Below are positions 16,394 through 25,133 of a stretch of DNA of 64,000 bases, one piece after another. This DNA is from JACVRW01 sp963808545 (GTDB lineage: Bacteria; Actinomycetota; Thermoleophilia; Solirubrobacterales; Thermoleophilaceae), in contig CAWEGB010000006.1 of the NCBI GenBank assembly GCA_963808545.1, forward strand, positions 186,001 to 250,000, in the 5' to 3' direction. Each line of letters begins with the position of its first letter. The stretch's first letter is position 1. A program made the position numbers and the translations under genes. The notes beneath the pieces were generated by a model. The model saw only the letters and a program-made list of their open reading frames with translations, was not told where the DNA came from and ran no database searches.

Positions 16394-17751
16394 TCGAGCG
16401 CATGGTCTTGTTCGGAGCTTCCGGTGATCTGACCAGCCGCCTGCTGCTGCCGGCGGTCGCCCAGTTGGCCGAGGACGAGCTGCTGCCAGCGGGGTTGACC
16501 CTGGTCGGGTCCGACATCACCGACTGGTCGACCGACGACTTCCGCGAGCACATCGCCGGCAAGCTGCGGGAGCACGCGAACGTGACCCCGGCCACACGCG
16601 ATCACGTCCTGAGCATGCTGAGCTTCCAGCCCGCCGACGTCACCCGGCCGGAGGACGTCAGCCGCGTGATCGGCGACGACCATCCGGACACGCTGGTCTA
16701 CCTCGCGCTGCCACCGAGCCTCCTGACGAAGGCGCTACCGGCGCTCGCGGCGACGACGCTGGACTCCCCGGACGCGGTGGCGATCGAGAAGCCCTTCGGC
16801 ACCGACCTGGCCTCGGCACACCACCTCAACGAGATCCTCCGCATCCAGCTGCCGGCGCCCACGATCTTCCGTATCGACCACTTCCTCTCCAGCGAGCTCG
16901 TCCGCCGCGTCATCGTCCTGCGATTCCTCAACCGCGTCTTCGAGCCGATCCTCAACGCGGTGCACGTCGATCGCGTCGACATCAGCTGGCTCGAGAGCCT
17001 CACCCTCGAGGGCCGGGCCTCCTACTACGACGGCGCCGGCGCCCTCAAGGACATGGTGCAGAACCACCTCATGGAGGCCATGGCGCTGGTCCTCATGGAG
17101 CAGCCGGCCAGAGCCGACGCCGACTCCTTCCGGGATGTGCGCGTCGAGGCGCTGCGGACGGTGGCCACGCCCTCGGCGGAGCGAATGCGCAGCGGCACGA
17201 TCCGCGCCCGGTACGCCGCCGGCACGATCGGCTCACGGCAGGTGCCCGCCTACGTGGACGAACCCGGAGTCGACCCGAGCCGCGAGACCGAGACCTACGC
17301 CTCCCTGACCCTTGGCCTAAACAGCTCGCGGTGGGACGGCGTCCCGTTCACGCTCCGCTCTGGCAAGGCCCTCGAGACGGACTCCGCCGAGATCGCCATT
17401 CATTTCCGTCCGCTCCCCCGATACTTGACCGACCGGTTTCCCGGAGTCGAGCCCAACGTGCTCACGATCGGGCTCATAGAACCGTACGTGCGCGTCGCCA
17501 CCACACTCAACGGTCCCGAGCAAACCGCCGAGAACCGCCAGCTCGAGGCCCGCTCGACACCGCCGCGATTCACGGCCTACGCCCACCTGATCGAGGAGAT
17601 GCTCCAGGGCAACCCGATGCTTTTCATCCGCGGCGACGAGGCCGAGGAGGCCTGGCGCATCATCGACCCCGTGATGGCGGCGTGGGCCGCCGCCAAGGTC
17701 CCGATGCAGGAGTACGCCGCCGGCGCAGCGCCACCGGCCCCCGCCCTCTGA
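16390..17751 (+). CDS. zwf: Glucose-6-phosphate dehydrogenase-family protein with altered active-site loop
   Basis: A 453-residue protein. NADP-binding VLFGASGDLTSRLLLP is at residues 6-21, VAIEKPFGTDLASA at 130-143, and the active-site loop FRIDHFLSSELVRR at 160-173. A long dehydrogenase C-domain (YYDGAGALKDMVQNHLMEAMALVLMEQP, RSGKAL) follows. The canonical loop is RIDHYLGKE: His164 is kept, but the substrate-binding Lys is Ser. The enzyme may be specialised for another hexose phosphate or for free sugar. It is coupled to the SMP-30 lactonase upstream. A remnant of a second zwf lies at 45401-45466. Confidence 0.85.
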   Translation: MIERMVLFGASGDLTSRLLLPAVAQLAEDELLPAGLTLVGSDITDWSTDDFREHIAGKLREHANVTPATRDHVLSMLSFQPADVTRPEDVSRVIGDDHPDTLVYLALPPSLLTKALPALAATTLDSPDAVAIEKPFGTDLASAHHLNEILRIQLPAPTIFRIDHFLSSELVRRVIVLRFLNRVFEPILNAVHVDRVDISWLESLTLEGRASYYDGAGALKDMVQNHLMEAMALVLMEQPARADADSFRDVRVEALRTVATPSAERMRSGTIRARYAAGTIGSRQVPAYVDEPGVDPSRETETYASLTLGLNSSRWDGVPFTLRSGKALETDSAEIAIHFRPLPRYLTDRFPGVEPNVLTIGLIEPYVRVATTLNGPEQTAENRQLEARSTPPRFTAYAHLIEEMLQGNPMLFIRGDEAEEAWRIIDPVMAAWAAAKVPMQEYAAGAAPPAPAL

Positions 17752-17891
17752 CGGGCACGCCCGCAGTGTCCACTTTCGCTTTCGCATCCCTAAGGGCCCG
17801 GCATGACCGCGCCACCCCGTGTCAGTTGATGGGAATTTCGCCCAAAATGGACGAGGCGCGGCGCTGGCCTCCGACGTAGGGTCCGTCCTCC

Positions 17892-19523
17892 GTGCGCAAG
17901 TGGATCCCCATGCTTATCCTCGCCTCGGCCCAGTTCGTGATGGTGCTCGACACGAGTGTGATGAACGTCGCGATCTCGCAGATCGTCGAGGACCTCGACA
18001 CGACGATCCAGGGCGTGCAGACGGCGATCACGTTGTACACCCTGGTGATGGCGGCGTTCATGCTGCTCGGCGCGAAGCTCGGCGACATCTTGGGCCGCAA
18101 CCGGGCGTTCGCGATCGGATTGGCGATCTACGGGGTCGGCTCGCTCACGACGGCGCTGAGCCCGAACCTCGCGGTGCTGCTGGTCGGCTGGTCGGGGGTG
18201 GAGGGGTTCGGTGCCGTGCTGGTGGTGCCGGGGATCGCGGCGCTCACCGCCGCCACCTACGACGGCCGCGAGCGCGCGCTGGCGTACGCACTGCTCGGCG
18301 GGATAGCCGCCATCGCGATCGCCGCGGGCCCGCTGATCGGCGGCTGGGTGACGACGGAGTTCACGTGGCGCTATGTGTTCGCCGGCGAGACCGTGGTCGT
18401 GATCGGCATCCTGCTGCTGCGCGGGCAGATAGCGCGGGCGCCCGGAGCCGAACGGCGCCCGCGGCTCGACATCGTGGGCGTGGCGCTTTCGGCGAGCGGG
18501 CTGGGCCTGATCGTGTTCGCGATCCTGCGCAGCAGCGTGTGGGGCTTCGTTCAGCCACGGACGCCGCCGGAGATCGGTGGCACCGAGATCACGCCGCTGG
18601 GCTTCTCGCCGGTGCCCTTCATCGTGCTCGCCGGTCTCGCGTTGCTCTGGGCGTTCGCCGCGTGGGAGCAGCGTCGTGCCCGCCTCGGCCGCGACCAGCT
18701 GCTCGAAACGACGCTGCTGCGCATCTCGCAACTGCGGGCCGGGCTCTCGTCACTGGTCGGGCAGCAGCTCGTCCTCATGGGCACGTTCTTCGTCATCCCT
18801 GTCTACCTGCAGGTGGTGCTGGGCCTCGACGCGTTCGAGACCGGCAAGCGCCTGCTCCCGCTGTCTTTGGCGATGCTCGTGTTCGCGCTGCTGGGCCCGC
18901 GGATCGCAGGGCGGCGGTCGCCGCGCACCGTCGCGCAGTTCGGGCTGGTCGCGGTCAGCGTCGGCGCGGTAGTGATGCTCGCGACGCTCGACGTGGCCCT
19001 CAACGAGACCGGCTTCAAGGTGGCGCTCGCCCTCGTCGGCGCCGGTGCCGGCCTGCTCGCCTCGCAGCTGGGGAACGTGATCATGTCCTCCGTCGCGCCC
19101 ACGCAGGCCAGCGAGGCGGGGGGACTTCAGGGCACGGCCCAGAACCTCGGGTCCTCGCTCGGCACGGCAATCATCGGCGCGGTGCTGATCGCGTCACTTG
19201 CGACCGGCTTCAGCCAGCGCATCAGCGAAAACCCCGATGTCCCGCCGGCCGCGCGCGAGACGATCGTCGCGAACGCCGAACAGGGGATCGACATCGTGCC
19301 CGTCGAGACCGTCGAGCGGGCGGCGGTCGACGGCGGGCTCACACAGGACCAGGCCCGCGCGGTCGCCGCCGACTACGGCGATGCGCAGCTCGACGCGCTG
19401 CGGCTGTCCCTCGGCGCGGTCGCCCTCGCGGCGCTCCTGTCGCTCTGGTTCACGACGCGACTGCCGACCACCTCACTCGCGGAAGGTGCGGTCGCTCCAT
19501 CGGAGCCAACGGCAGTCGCCTAG
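17892..19523 (+). CDS. DHA2-family (14-TM) MFS drug exporter
   Basis: A 543-residue permease from a GTG. Motif D1 LDTSVMNVAISQI, motif A GAKLGDILGRNRAF, motif B-like ALAYALLGGIAA and motif C AAGPLIGGWVTTEFTWRYVF are in order, as in EmrB/QacA-type proton antiporters. EAGGLQGTAQNLGSSLGTAIIGAVL is the late motif 5 region. Substrates cannot be predicted. A short segment of a second such gene lies at 21016-21117. Confidence 0.88.
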   Translation: MRKWIPMLILASAQFVMVLDTSVMNVAISQIVEDLDTTIQGVQTAITLYTLVMAAFMLLGAKLGDILGRNRAFAIGLAIYGVGSLTTALSPNLAVLLVGWSGVEGFGAVLVVPGIAALTAATYDGRERALAYALLGGIAAIAIAAGPLIGGWVTTEFTWRYVFAGETVVVIGILLLRGQIARAPGAERRPRLDIVGVALSASGLGLIVFAILRSSVWGFVQPRTPPEIGGTEITPLGFSPVPFIVLAGLALLWAFAAWEQRRARLGRDQLLETTLLRISQLRAGLSSLVGQQLVLMGTFFVIPVYLQVVLGLDAFETGKRLLPLSLAMLVFALLGPRIAGRRSPRTVAQFGLVAVSVGAVVMLATLDVALNETGFKVALALVGAGAGLLASQLGNVIMSSVAPTQASEAGGLQGTAQNLGSSLGTAIIGAVLIASLATGFSQRISENPDVPPAARETIVANAEQGIDIVPVETVERAAVDGGLTQDQARAVAADYGDAQLDALRLSLGAVALAALLSLWFTTRLPTTSLAEGAVAPSEPTAVA

Positions 19524-19528
19524 TCGGG

Positions 19529-19675
19529 ATGATTTTCGGCAGCCCGGACTACGAGTACCCGATGGGCAACCTCCAGATAGTCGCCAAGTCGACGGCGGAG
19601 ATGTACCACGGCGACCCCGTGCTCGAGCGCCTTGGGGTGCGGCAGGGCCAAGGAGAGCCCGCTCGTGCCTACTGA
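19529..19675 (+). CDS. Small ORF overlapping the NDH-2 start (tentative)
   Basis: 48 codons: MIFGSPDYEYPMGNLQIVAK then STAEMYHGDPVLERLG. The amino-acid mix looks like real protein and its stop overlaps the NDH-2 GTG region (GTGCCTACTGA). No ribosome site beyond GTCGGG is seen and I do not recognise a family; it could be the tail of a lost gene. Confidence 0.3.
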   Translation: MIFGSPDYEYPMGNLQIVAKSTAEMYHGDPVLERLGVRQGQGEPARAY

Positions 19676-20939
19676 GACCAAGGGCAGCAAGCGGCGCCGG
19701 GTCGTCATCGTCGGCGGCGGATTCGGTGGTCTGGCCGCCGCTCAGAAGCTGCGGCACGCCGACGTCGGCGTGACGCTGGTCGATCGGACGAACCACCACC
19801 TCTTCCAGCCCCTGCTCTACCAACTCGCGGCGGGCGCCATCTCCACGGGCGAGTGCGCCGCCCCGTTCCGGACGGCGCTCAAGCGCAGCGCCAACACGAC
19901 GTTCGTGATGGCTGAGGTCACCGACGTGGATGCCGAGCGGCGGCAGGTGATCCTTGACGGCGGCGAGCCTCTCGACTACGACAGCCTGATCGTCGCCTGT
20001 GGCGCCCAGACGTCCTACTTCGGCCACGACGAATGGCAGCATCTCTCGTGCGGCCTGAAGACGCTCGGCGACGCGCTGGAGCTGCGCAAGCGCGTCTACA
20101 GCGCGTTCGAGCAGGCGGAGCGAGCGCGCGACCAGGGGTCGCGGGACGAGTGGCTGACGTTTGCCGTCGTCGGCGGCGGAGCCACCGGCGTGGAGGTCTC
20201 CGGGGCGCTCGCCATCGCCGCCCATCACATGCCGAAGCCCAGCTTCGCGCGGATCGACCCCGCCAGCGCGCGCGTGATCCTGCTCGACGCCGGCGAGCGC
20301 GTGGTCCCGGCCTTCAGCAAGAAGCTGTCCGCCAAGGCGGCCAGATACCTCGCCGAGCTCGGCGTGACGGTGCGCACGGGCGCCCGCGCCACCCGGGTTG
20401 ACTCGCACGGCGTCACGATCGACGTCGGCGGGGCGACCGAACGGATCCCCGCCCGAACCGTGATCTGGGTGGCCGGCGTCCGCGCCGCGAGCTTCAGCGA
20501 GACCCTCGCGAAAGCCATCGGGGCGAGCACGGATCGGGCAGGGCGCATCGAGGTACGGCCCGACCTGACGCTGCCCCGGCACCCCGAGATCTCGGCGATC
20601 GGCGACATGACGAGCCTGGCGGGACCCGGGGGCAGGCCGTTGCCGGGGCTGGCGACCGTCGCCATCCAGCAGGCGCGTCACGTGGCCAAGGCGATCTGCA
20701 ACGGTCAGCCGGGGGCCTCCACGCCGTTTCGCTACTTCGACAAGGGCGCGCTGGCGGTCGTCGGGCGGGGCAAGGCGGTCTGCGAGGTGAGGGGGCTCGA
20801 GCTCTCCGGTCGCCCGGCGTTCGCCACCTACCTCGGCGTCCACCTCTACTACCTCGGCGGCGGCGTCGGCCGGCGCCTGGGGGTGCTCACCGACTGGGTG
20901 ACGGCGCGGATGGGCCGCCCGCGGCACCAGGTGATCTGA
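19665..20939 (+). CDS. Type II NADH dehydrogenase (NDH-2)-like flavoprotein
   Basis: A 424-residue protein. FAD motif VVIVGGGFGGLAAAQKLRHADVGVTLVDR; NHHLFQPLLYQLAAGAIS, the NDH-2 signature; NAD motif FAVVGGGATGVEVSGAL; second FAD motif EISAIGDMTSLAGPGGRPLPGLATVAIQQARHVAKAI. The C-terminus ends in an amphipathic region (YLGVHLYYLGGGVGRRLGVLTDW) that would attach to the membrane. It oxidises NADH and reduces menaquinone without pumping protons. I chose GTG 19665 because AAGGAGAG precedes it by 8 bases; GTG 19632 is an alternative. Confidence 0.88.
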   Translation: MPTETKGSKRRRVVIVGGGFGGLAAAQKLRHADVGVTLVDRTNHHLFQPLLYQLAAGAISTGECAAPFRTALKRSANTTFVMAEVTDVDAERRQVILDGGEPLDYDSLIVACGAQTSYFGHDEWQHLSCGLKTLGDALELRKRVYSAFEQAERARDQGSRDEWLTFAVVGGGATGVEVSGALAIAAHHMPKPSFARIDPASARVILLDAGERVVPAFSKKLSAKAARYLAELGVTVRTGARATRVDSHGVTIDVGGATERIPARTVIWVAGVRAASFSETLAKAIGASTDRAGRIEVRPDLTLPRHPEISAIGDMTSLAGPGGRPLPGLATVAIQQARHVAKAICNGQPGASTPFRYFDKGALAVVGRGKAVCEVRGLELSGRPAFATYLGVHLYYLGGGVGRRLGVLTDWVTARMGRPRHQVI

Positions 20940-21015
20940 GATGGGTGCTGCAGGTCCAGCCCCTCTTACCGTCGAGGGCAGATGCGTCCGTGGCGCAGAA
21001 GCGGCTTGGAGATCC

Positions 21016-21117
21016 GGTGGCGAGGCGGGTGCGGTTCAGTGCACCGCCCAGAACCTCGGGTCCTCGCTCGGCACGGCGATCATCGGCGCGGTTCCGTCGG
21101 CGGCCGCCCCTTGACGT
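21016..21117 (+). pseudogene. Fragment of a second DHA2 exporter gene
   Basis: The frame reads GEAGAVQCTAQNLGSSLGTA then IIGAVPSAAAP-stop. It matches residues of the exporter at 17892-19523 (SEAGGLQGTAQNLGSSLGTAIIGAV). At DNA level about 45 bases are identical but for one position (19136-19183 versus 21048-21095). No other part of the gene is present. Confidence 0.55.
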
Positions 21118-21190
21118 CGCCGGCCGTGCACGAAACTTGCGGGCGTGCCGTCGCCGGCGCCGCTTCCGATCACGGTGCCCTCGTGGATGC

Positions 21191-23137
21191 TCAGGCCGTG
21201 TACTCCTCGAGTCGCTCTTCGAGGATGATCCGTCCGGCAGCCTCGATGAGCGCGAGATGGGAGAACGCCTGCGGGAAGTTGCCGAGGTGTCGGCCGGTGC
21301 TGGTGTCGAACTCCTCGGCGTACAGGCCGAGCGGCGAGGCGACGCTGAGCAGGCGCTCCATCAGGTCGCGGGCGCGCTGCACCTCGCCGACGATCGCCAG
21401 CGCCGATGCGAGCCAGAACGAGCAGATCAGGAAACTCCCCTCCTTACCCGACAGACCGTCGTCGGTCTCGTCGGTGCGGTAACGCAGGACGAAGCCGTCC
21501 TCGGTGAGATCGTCCGCGATCGCGTCGACCGACCTGCGCAGGCGCTCGTCGTCTCCGGAAAGGAAGCCGAAGATCGCGGCCAGCAGGGTGGAGGCGTCGA
21601 GGGCGTCGGTGTCGTAGTGCTGACGCAGCACCCCGTCGCGGACGCCGTGCTCGAGGATGTCGGCCTTGATCTCCTCGGCGGTGGCGCGCCACGTGTCGTC
21701 CAACTCGGTGTCGCCTGCGATGTCGGCCAGCTTCGCCGCCCGGTCGAGCGCGACCCAGCACATCAACTTCGAGGACACGTAGTGCTGCGGCTCGCCGCGC
21801 GCCTCCCAGATGCCCTGGTCCGGGCTCTTCCAGACGCGGGTGGCGCACTCGGCCTGCGCCTGGACGATCGGCCACAACCGCCTCGGCAGCCGCTGACTGC
21901 GCCGCGTGTGGAGCAGGATCGAGTCCAGCACAGCGCCGAAGACGTCGTTCTGGCGCTGGTCGAAGGCGCCGTTACCGATTCGCACCGGGTGGGCCCCCGC
22001 GTAGCCGGAGAGTTCTTCCCGCGTGGACTCGGTGAGGTCGCGGCGGCCATCGATCCCGTACATGATCTGCAGCGCCCCGTCCTCGTTGGCCTCCAGGTCG
22101 GCCACGAACTGCATGAACTCGTCGGCCTCCCAGTCCAGGTTGAGGTAATGCAGCGCCTGGAGCGTGAAGGTCGAGTCGCGCATCCAGGTGAAGCGGTAGT
22201 CCCAGTTGCGCTCTCCGCCCGGCGTCTCCGGCAGCGAGGTGGTGAGCGCGGCGACCGTCGCGCCGGTGGGCATGTAGGTCAGGCCCTTGATCGCCAGCGC
22301 AGAACGCTCGATCGGCTCGCGCCAGCGGTGGTCGACCGGGCGAGACCGGTGCAGCCAGGCGCGCCAGTAGCGCGTGGTGGCGGCAAGCCGGCCGTTGGCC
22401 TCATCAATGCTCTCGGGCGAGGCCAGGCCTTCGGCCCAGGAGAGCGCGCAGAAAACCTGGTCGCCCTGCTCGAGGGTGTGGCGGGCCCTGATCCGTTCGC
22501 CCTCGACGCCGACCGCCATGTTGGTCCGGAGCCTGATCGTCTGGTCGGCGCCGGTTGCGTCGGCTGCGTGACGGCTGTCGTCGAGGAGCGACCACTCCGC
22601 CGGCGTGCGCCCGTAGTCGAAGACCGGCTCGCATACCAGGTCGACCTCGACGCTGCCCTCCAGGCAGAGGACGGTGCGCACGAGCATGTGGTCGCCGTCC
22701 TCGTCGGCGGGTGGCCGAGTGTGCGGGGTGACCTCGTCCTCGTGATCCCGCGTGCCCATGGTCAGCGCATCGCGAACCACGATCCAGCCTGTGGGCGTGT
22801 TCCACGTCGTGAGAAGCGTGTTCGTGCCGGGCTCATAGATGCGGGCCGCCGGGACGTTCACCCCGAACGGCCCCAGCCGGAAGGCGCCGGCCTGGCGGTC
22901 GAGCAGCGTGCCAAAGACGCTGGGCGAATCGAAGCGCGGCACGCAGAGCCAGTCGACCGCCCCGTCGGGCGCGACAAGCGCGCCGGTGTGGCAGTTGGAC
23001 AGAAACGCGTAGTTCGCGATCGGCGGGAACGGCGACGGCGCAGCGGCGCTCTGTTGCACAGGCGCGCCCGCCGGCTTGCCGTCGGTCCTTGCGGTACGCG
23101 TTGGCTTCTTCGCTGCCCTTGTCTTCTCCGGGCTCAT
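21191..23137 (-). CDS. Glycoside hydrolase family 15 protein (glucoamylase/trehalase-like)
   Basis: A 648-residue GH15 enzyme. An Ala/Lys/Thr tail precedes PFPPIANYAFLSNCHTGALV then APDGAVDWLCVPRFDS, the N-domain. The catalytic (alpha/alpha)6 barrel carries ERNWDYRFTWMRDSTFTLQAL, QNDVFGAVLDSILL and KEGSFLICSFWLASAL, then LLSVASPLGLYAEEFDTST then GRHLGNFPQAFSHLALI. Bacterial relatives act on trehalose or alpha-glucans in the cytoplasm. Its ATG overlaps the stop of the small gene upstream (ATGA). A remnant of another GH15 is at 45267-45404. Confidence 0.9.
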   Translation of the reverse strand: MSPEKTRAAKKPTRTARTDGKPAGAPVQQSAAAPSPFPPIANYAFLSNCHTGALVAPDGAVDWLCVPRFDSPSVFGTLLDRQAGAFRLGPFGVNVPAARIYEPGTNTLLTTWNTPTGWIVVRDALTMGTRDHEDEVTPHTRPPADEDGDHMLVRTVLCLEGSVEVDLVCEPVFDYGRTPAEWSLLDDSRHAADATGADQTIRLRTNMAVGVEGERIRARHTLEQGDQVFCALSWAEGLASPESIDEANGRLAATTRYWRAWLHRSRPVDHRWREPIERSALAIKGLTYMPTGATVAALTTSLPETPGGERNWDYRFTWMRDSTFTLQALHYLNLDWEADEFMQFVADLEANEDGALQIMYGIDGRRDLTESTREELSGYAGAHPVRIGNGAFDQRQNDVFGAVLDSILLHTRRSQRLPRRLWPIVQAQAECATRVWKSPDQGIWEARGEPQHYVSSKLMCWVALDRAAKLADIAGDTELDDTWRATAEEIKADILEHGVRDGVLRQHYDTDALDASTLLAAIFGFLSGDDERLRRSVDAIADDLTEDGFVLRYRTDETDDGLSGKEGSFLICSFWLASALAIVGEVQRARDLMERLLSVASPLGLYAEEFDTSTGRHLGNFPQAFSHLALIEAAGRIILEERLEEYTA

Positions 23138-23355
23138 GACGCCACCCGCGGCCGGCGCCAGGCGCCGTGCCCCGTCGCGGGGCCGCACGATCCCTCCTGC
23201 GCGTAGGTGCCCTCGTCGCCGAAGTCGCCGGGCAAGGACGACAGCCTCGCGGCGAAGCGCTCGAAGCCTCTGAAGACGACGAACGCGTCGGCGGACCGAG
23301 GTCCGCCCGTGTCGCTCGCGGCGGTCCGTTGATTAGGTCGTACCGCGGTACTCAT
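23134..23355 (-). CDS. Small protein coupled to GH15
   Basis: 73 residues, AAAGGC before ATG. The sequence (DAFVVFRGFERFAARLSSLPGD, then FGDEGTYAQEGSC, and a basic tail) matches no family I know. It overlaps the GH15 start by ATGA, so it is made with that enzyme. Motif M6 lies 69 bp upstream of its start, making this the first gene of the GH15 operon. Confidence 0.5.
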   Translation of the reverse strand: MSTAVRPNQRTAASDTGGPRSADAFVVFRGFERFAARLSSLPGDFGDEGTYAQEGSCGPATGHGAWRRPRVAS

Positions 23356-23725
23356 GCGTGCCTTTCGCTCGGGATCGGCGATGGGCCGGCAACTCGAATC
23401 TTGCGGTGGCGACCCCGGTGGCACATCCCCCCATCGGGATGATTTCCGTCGGGCTCGCGCGCGCCCCCGATGAATCGTCCCTCCTTGGCCATGACCAAGC
23501 CCCGGGGATGGTCGACGAGTTCGGCCCGAGCGGGCGAACGTCACGCACGTCGGATTCCGCCCCTCTATTGCCAAGGCGGCGCTCCGGAGTCCCGTCATTC
23601 ACCTTCACGAGGGCGTCGAGGACGCGCGTATTCACTTCGGCAATGAGTTCCTCCTCTAACTAACTAGACGTAGCTGGCGCTGCGGCCCACTGCCGTTCGG
23701 GGCGGCCGACAGTGCCTGGTGTCGC
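23356..23725. other. Intergenic region with motif M6
   Basis: Carries M6 (23424-23443). A minus-strand frame beginning ATT-GCC-GAA at 23644 has an ideal AGAGGAGG site and encodes AEVNTRVLDALVKVNDG before losing protein character; it may be the start of a lost gene. Confidence 0.35.
23424..23443 (-). promoter_or_regulatory. Shared motif M6, upstream of the GH15 operon
   Basis: Reads ATCATCCCGATGGGGGGATG toward the operon, 69 bp before ATG 23355. CATCCC and GGGATG form an inverted pair as in M1. Confidence 0.5.
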
Positions 23726-24016
23726 TCAGCCTTGTCCCAGCAGCCTTGCCTTCTCGCGCTCGAACTCCTCGTCCGTAAGCACGTTCTGCTCGTGAAGCTT
23801 GCCCAACTGCTCGAGCTCCTCCATCGCCTCGCGGGTCAGTCCGCCGGCCGCGGCCGGCCGGTCGGCCTGGCCGGGGTCAGCGGGCGCAGCCTGCTGAGCA
23901 GGTGCCGCTTCCTCCTGCTGCTGCGCTTCCTTGGCGTCTCTGTGCTTCTTGGCCGCAAAGGCGGCTCCTCCGATTGCGGCGGCGCGTCGCCTGCGCTGGC
24001 GCCTGTCTCGTCCCAT
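23726..24016 (-). CDS. SHOCT-domain protein
   Basis: A 96-residue protein with AAGGAGG before ATG. A basic N-terminus (MGRDRRQRRRRAAAIGGAAF) is followed by a Gln/Ala/Pro linker. The C-terminal SHOCT pair reads AMEELEQLGKLHEQNVLTDE then EFEREKARLL. SHOCT modules mediate oligomerisation or membrane association. It follows the 24019-24306 gene by two bases, so both are read from the M7 promoter. Confidence 0.75.
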   Translation of the reverse strand: MGRDRRQRRRRAAAIGGAAFAAKKHRDAKEAQQQEEAAPAQQAAPADPGQADRPAAAGGLTREAMEELEQLGKLHEQNVLTDEEFEREKARLLGQG

Positions 24017-24018
24017 CT

Positions 24019-24306
24019 TCAATCCTCCTTGATTCGGTGGCCGTGTTTGGCCCCCCTGAACCGGTGCAGCGCTGCCGCGCACCTATGTGCGCGAGCAGAC
24101 CCAGCTCTGGGAGGCTGGCGCCGCCGGCGCCAATTGGCACACGTCATGCCCTCCGGAATGCCGGGCTCCCCCACGTAGAGCGGCGAGTGACCCGTAGCGT
24201 CCCCAAATGGAGGCGCGGGAGGGACCGTGCCGCTCATGGAAACCGCCCTGCCCGACTGGGGGCGCCCAGACTGGTGACAGGCGGTCGTGGAAGAGGAGAG
24301 GGTCAT
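24019..24306 (-). CDS. Small hypothetical protein upstream of SHOCT gene
   Basis: 95 residues, with a very strong GGAGGAGG site 7 bases before ATG 24306 and motif M7 43 bp upstream. The centre reads HSPLYVGEPGIPEGMTCANWRRRR, a Pro-Gly-Ile-Pro-x-Gly-Met-Thr stretch that looks like a conserved short motif before a basic patch. The function is unknown. Its TGA sits inside the ribosome site of the SHOCT gene. Confidence 0.5.
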   Translation of the reverse strand: MTLSSSTTACHQSGRPQSGRAVSMSGTVPPAPPFGDATGHSPLYVGEPGIPEGMTCANWRRRRQPPRAGSARAHRCAAALHRFRGAKHGHRIKED

Positions 24307-24714
24307 GCGCGTGCCTCCTCCGAGATTGACGGTCCTTGGGGGTTTGGTCATCGCCCAGATGGGACGATCTCGGCCAACTTCGGCGTTCCCGGCGAATTCG
24401 GAAGCTGGGCTGTGTCCCTCACGGAAAGAGAGGTCGGAGGCAGGAGAGCCCGGTGGCTGCCGCCATCGCGGCTCTTGAGATCGCGGAGAAACGCCTCGCG
24501 AACCGGAAATCAATCCCGAGCAAGCTCGGGATCCTCGGGATCAGCCGTCGCAATCGGCGCGCTCACCAGCCGCCACTGAAACCACGGGCGACCCGCTGGC
24601 GCCGCCCCAAGGGAGCACCGCTGCGAGCCTGAGCGACAGCGACCCGCATTGGTCCCATCCATGTCTGAAAGCGGCCGCTAGACCCGGTGTCGTTGAGGTG
24701 ACCGCCTTCGAGCG
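24307..24714. other. Gene-free region with motif M7
   Basis: No supported gene. A plus-strand frame around 24450-24630 (AAAIAALEIAEKRLANRKSI) is helix-like but has no start site. The stretch before 24715 (GGTGTCGTTGAGGTGACCGCC) abuts the tRNA fragment. Confidence 0.35.
24349..24368 (-). promoter_or_regulatory. Shared motif M7, upstream of the SHOCT operon
   Basis: Reads ATCGTCCCATCTGGGCGATG toward the operon; CCATCTGGGCGATGAC is identical to M3 including the next two bases. It ends 43 bp before ATG 24306. Confidence 0.6.
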
Positions 24715-24756
<42 letters not shown>

Positions 24757-24757
<1 letters not shown>

Positions 24758-25050
24758 CGGACACCCGCGCCGATATCGCGCTGAGCACGGAAATAGGTGG
24801 CCCCGCGGCGCGCGTGAGCGGCCCTGACATCGTGGCGCTCCCGCCTTGGCTTCGGGAGGGGGAACCGAGGCGAGGGAAGGCCGGGGGGAGGGCTCGGAGA
24901 CCCGCCCACGGGCTTCTGCCGCCCGCCCATCCGGACCAGCGCGGGCGGACGCCTGGTTTCGTCCGCGAGCACCAGTCTCGACCTGCGCCTCCTCCTCGTC
25001 CACAGGAGCAGTGCTCAGGTCGCCAGCGGGGACGCCCGCTCCTCGGGCAC
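24757..25050 (+). repeat. Dispersed repeat R2, copy B
   Basis: Collinear with 4727-5045 from CGGACACCCGCGCCGA onward; see copy A. Here it begins immediately after the tRNA 3' half. Confidence 0.65.
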
Positions 25051-25133
25051 AGCAACAGCGCGACGGCCGAGCTCCGTCGCGAATGACAGGCGCATGACTC
25101 CACGCCGCGGCCCAGATGAGCGCCTAAGCTTGC

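Noticed and set aside
20945..23206. A 753-codon plus-strand open frame
   Set aside because: It is the antisense shadow of the GH15 gene; composition is Arg/Gly/Val-rich GC artefact with no motif and no ribosome site.
23333..23644. Possible ATT-start ORF with an ideal ribosome site
   Set aside because: Only the first 17 codons look like protein, and motif M6 for the next operon lies inside it.
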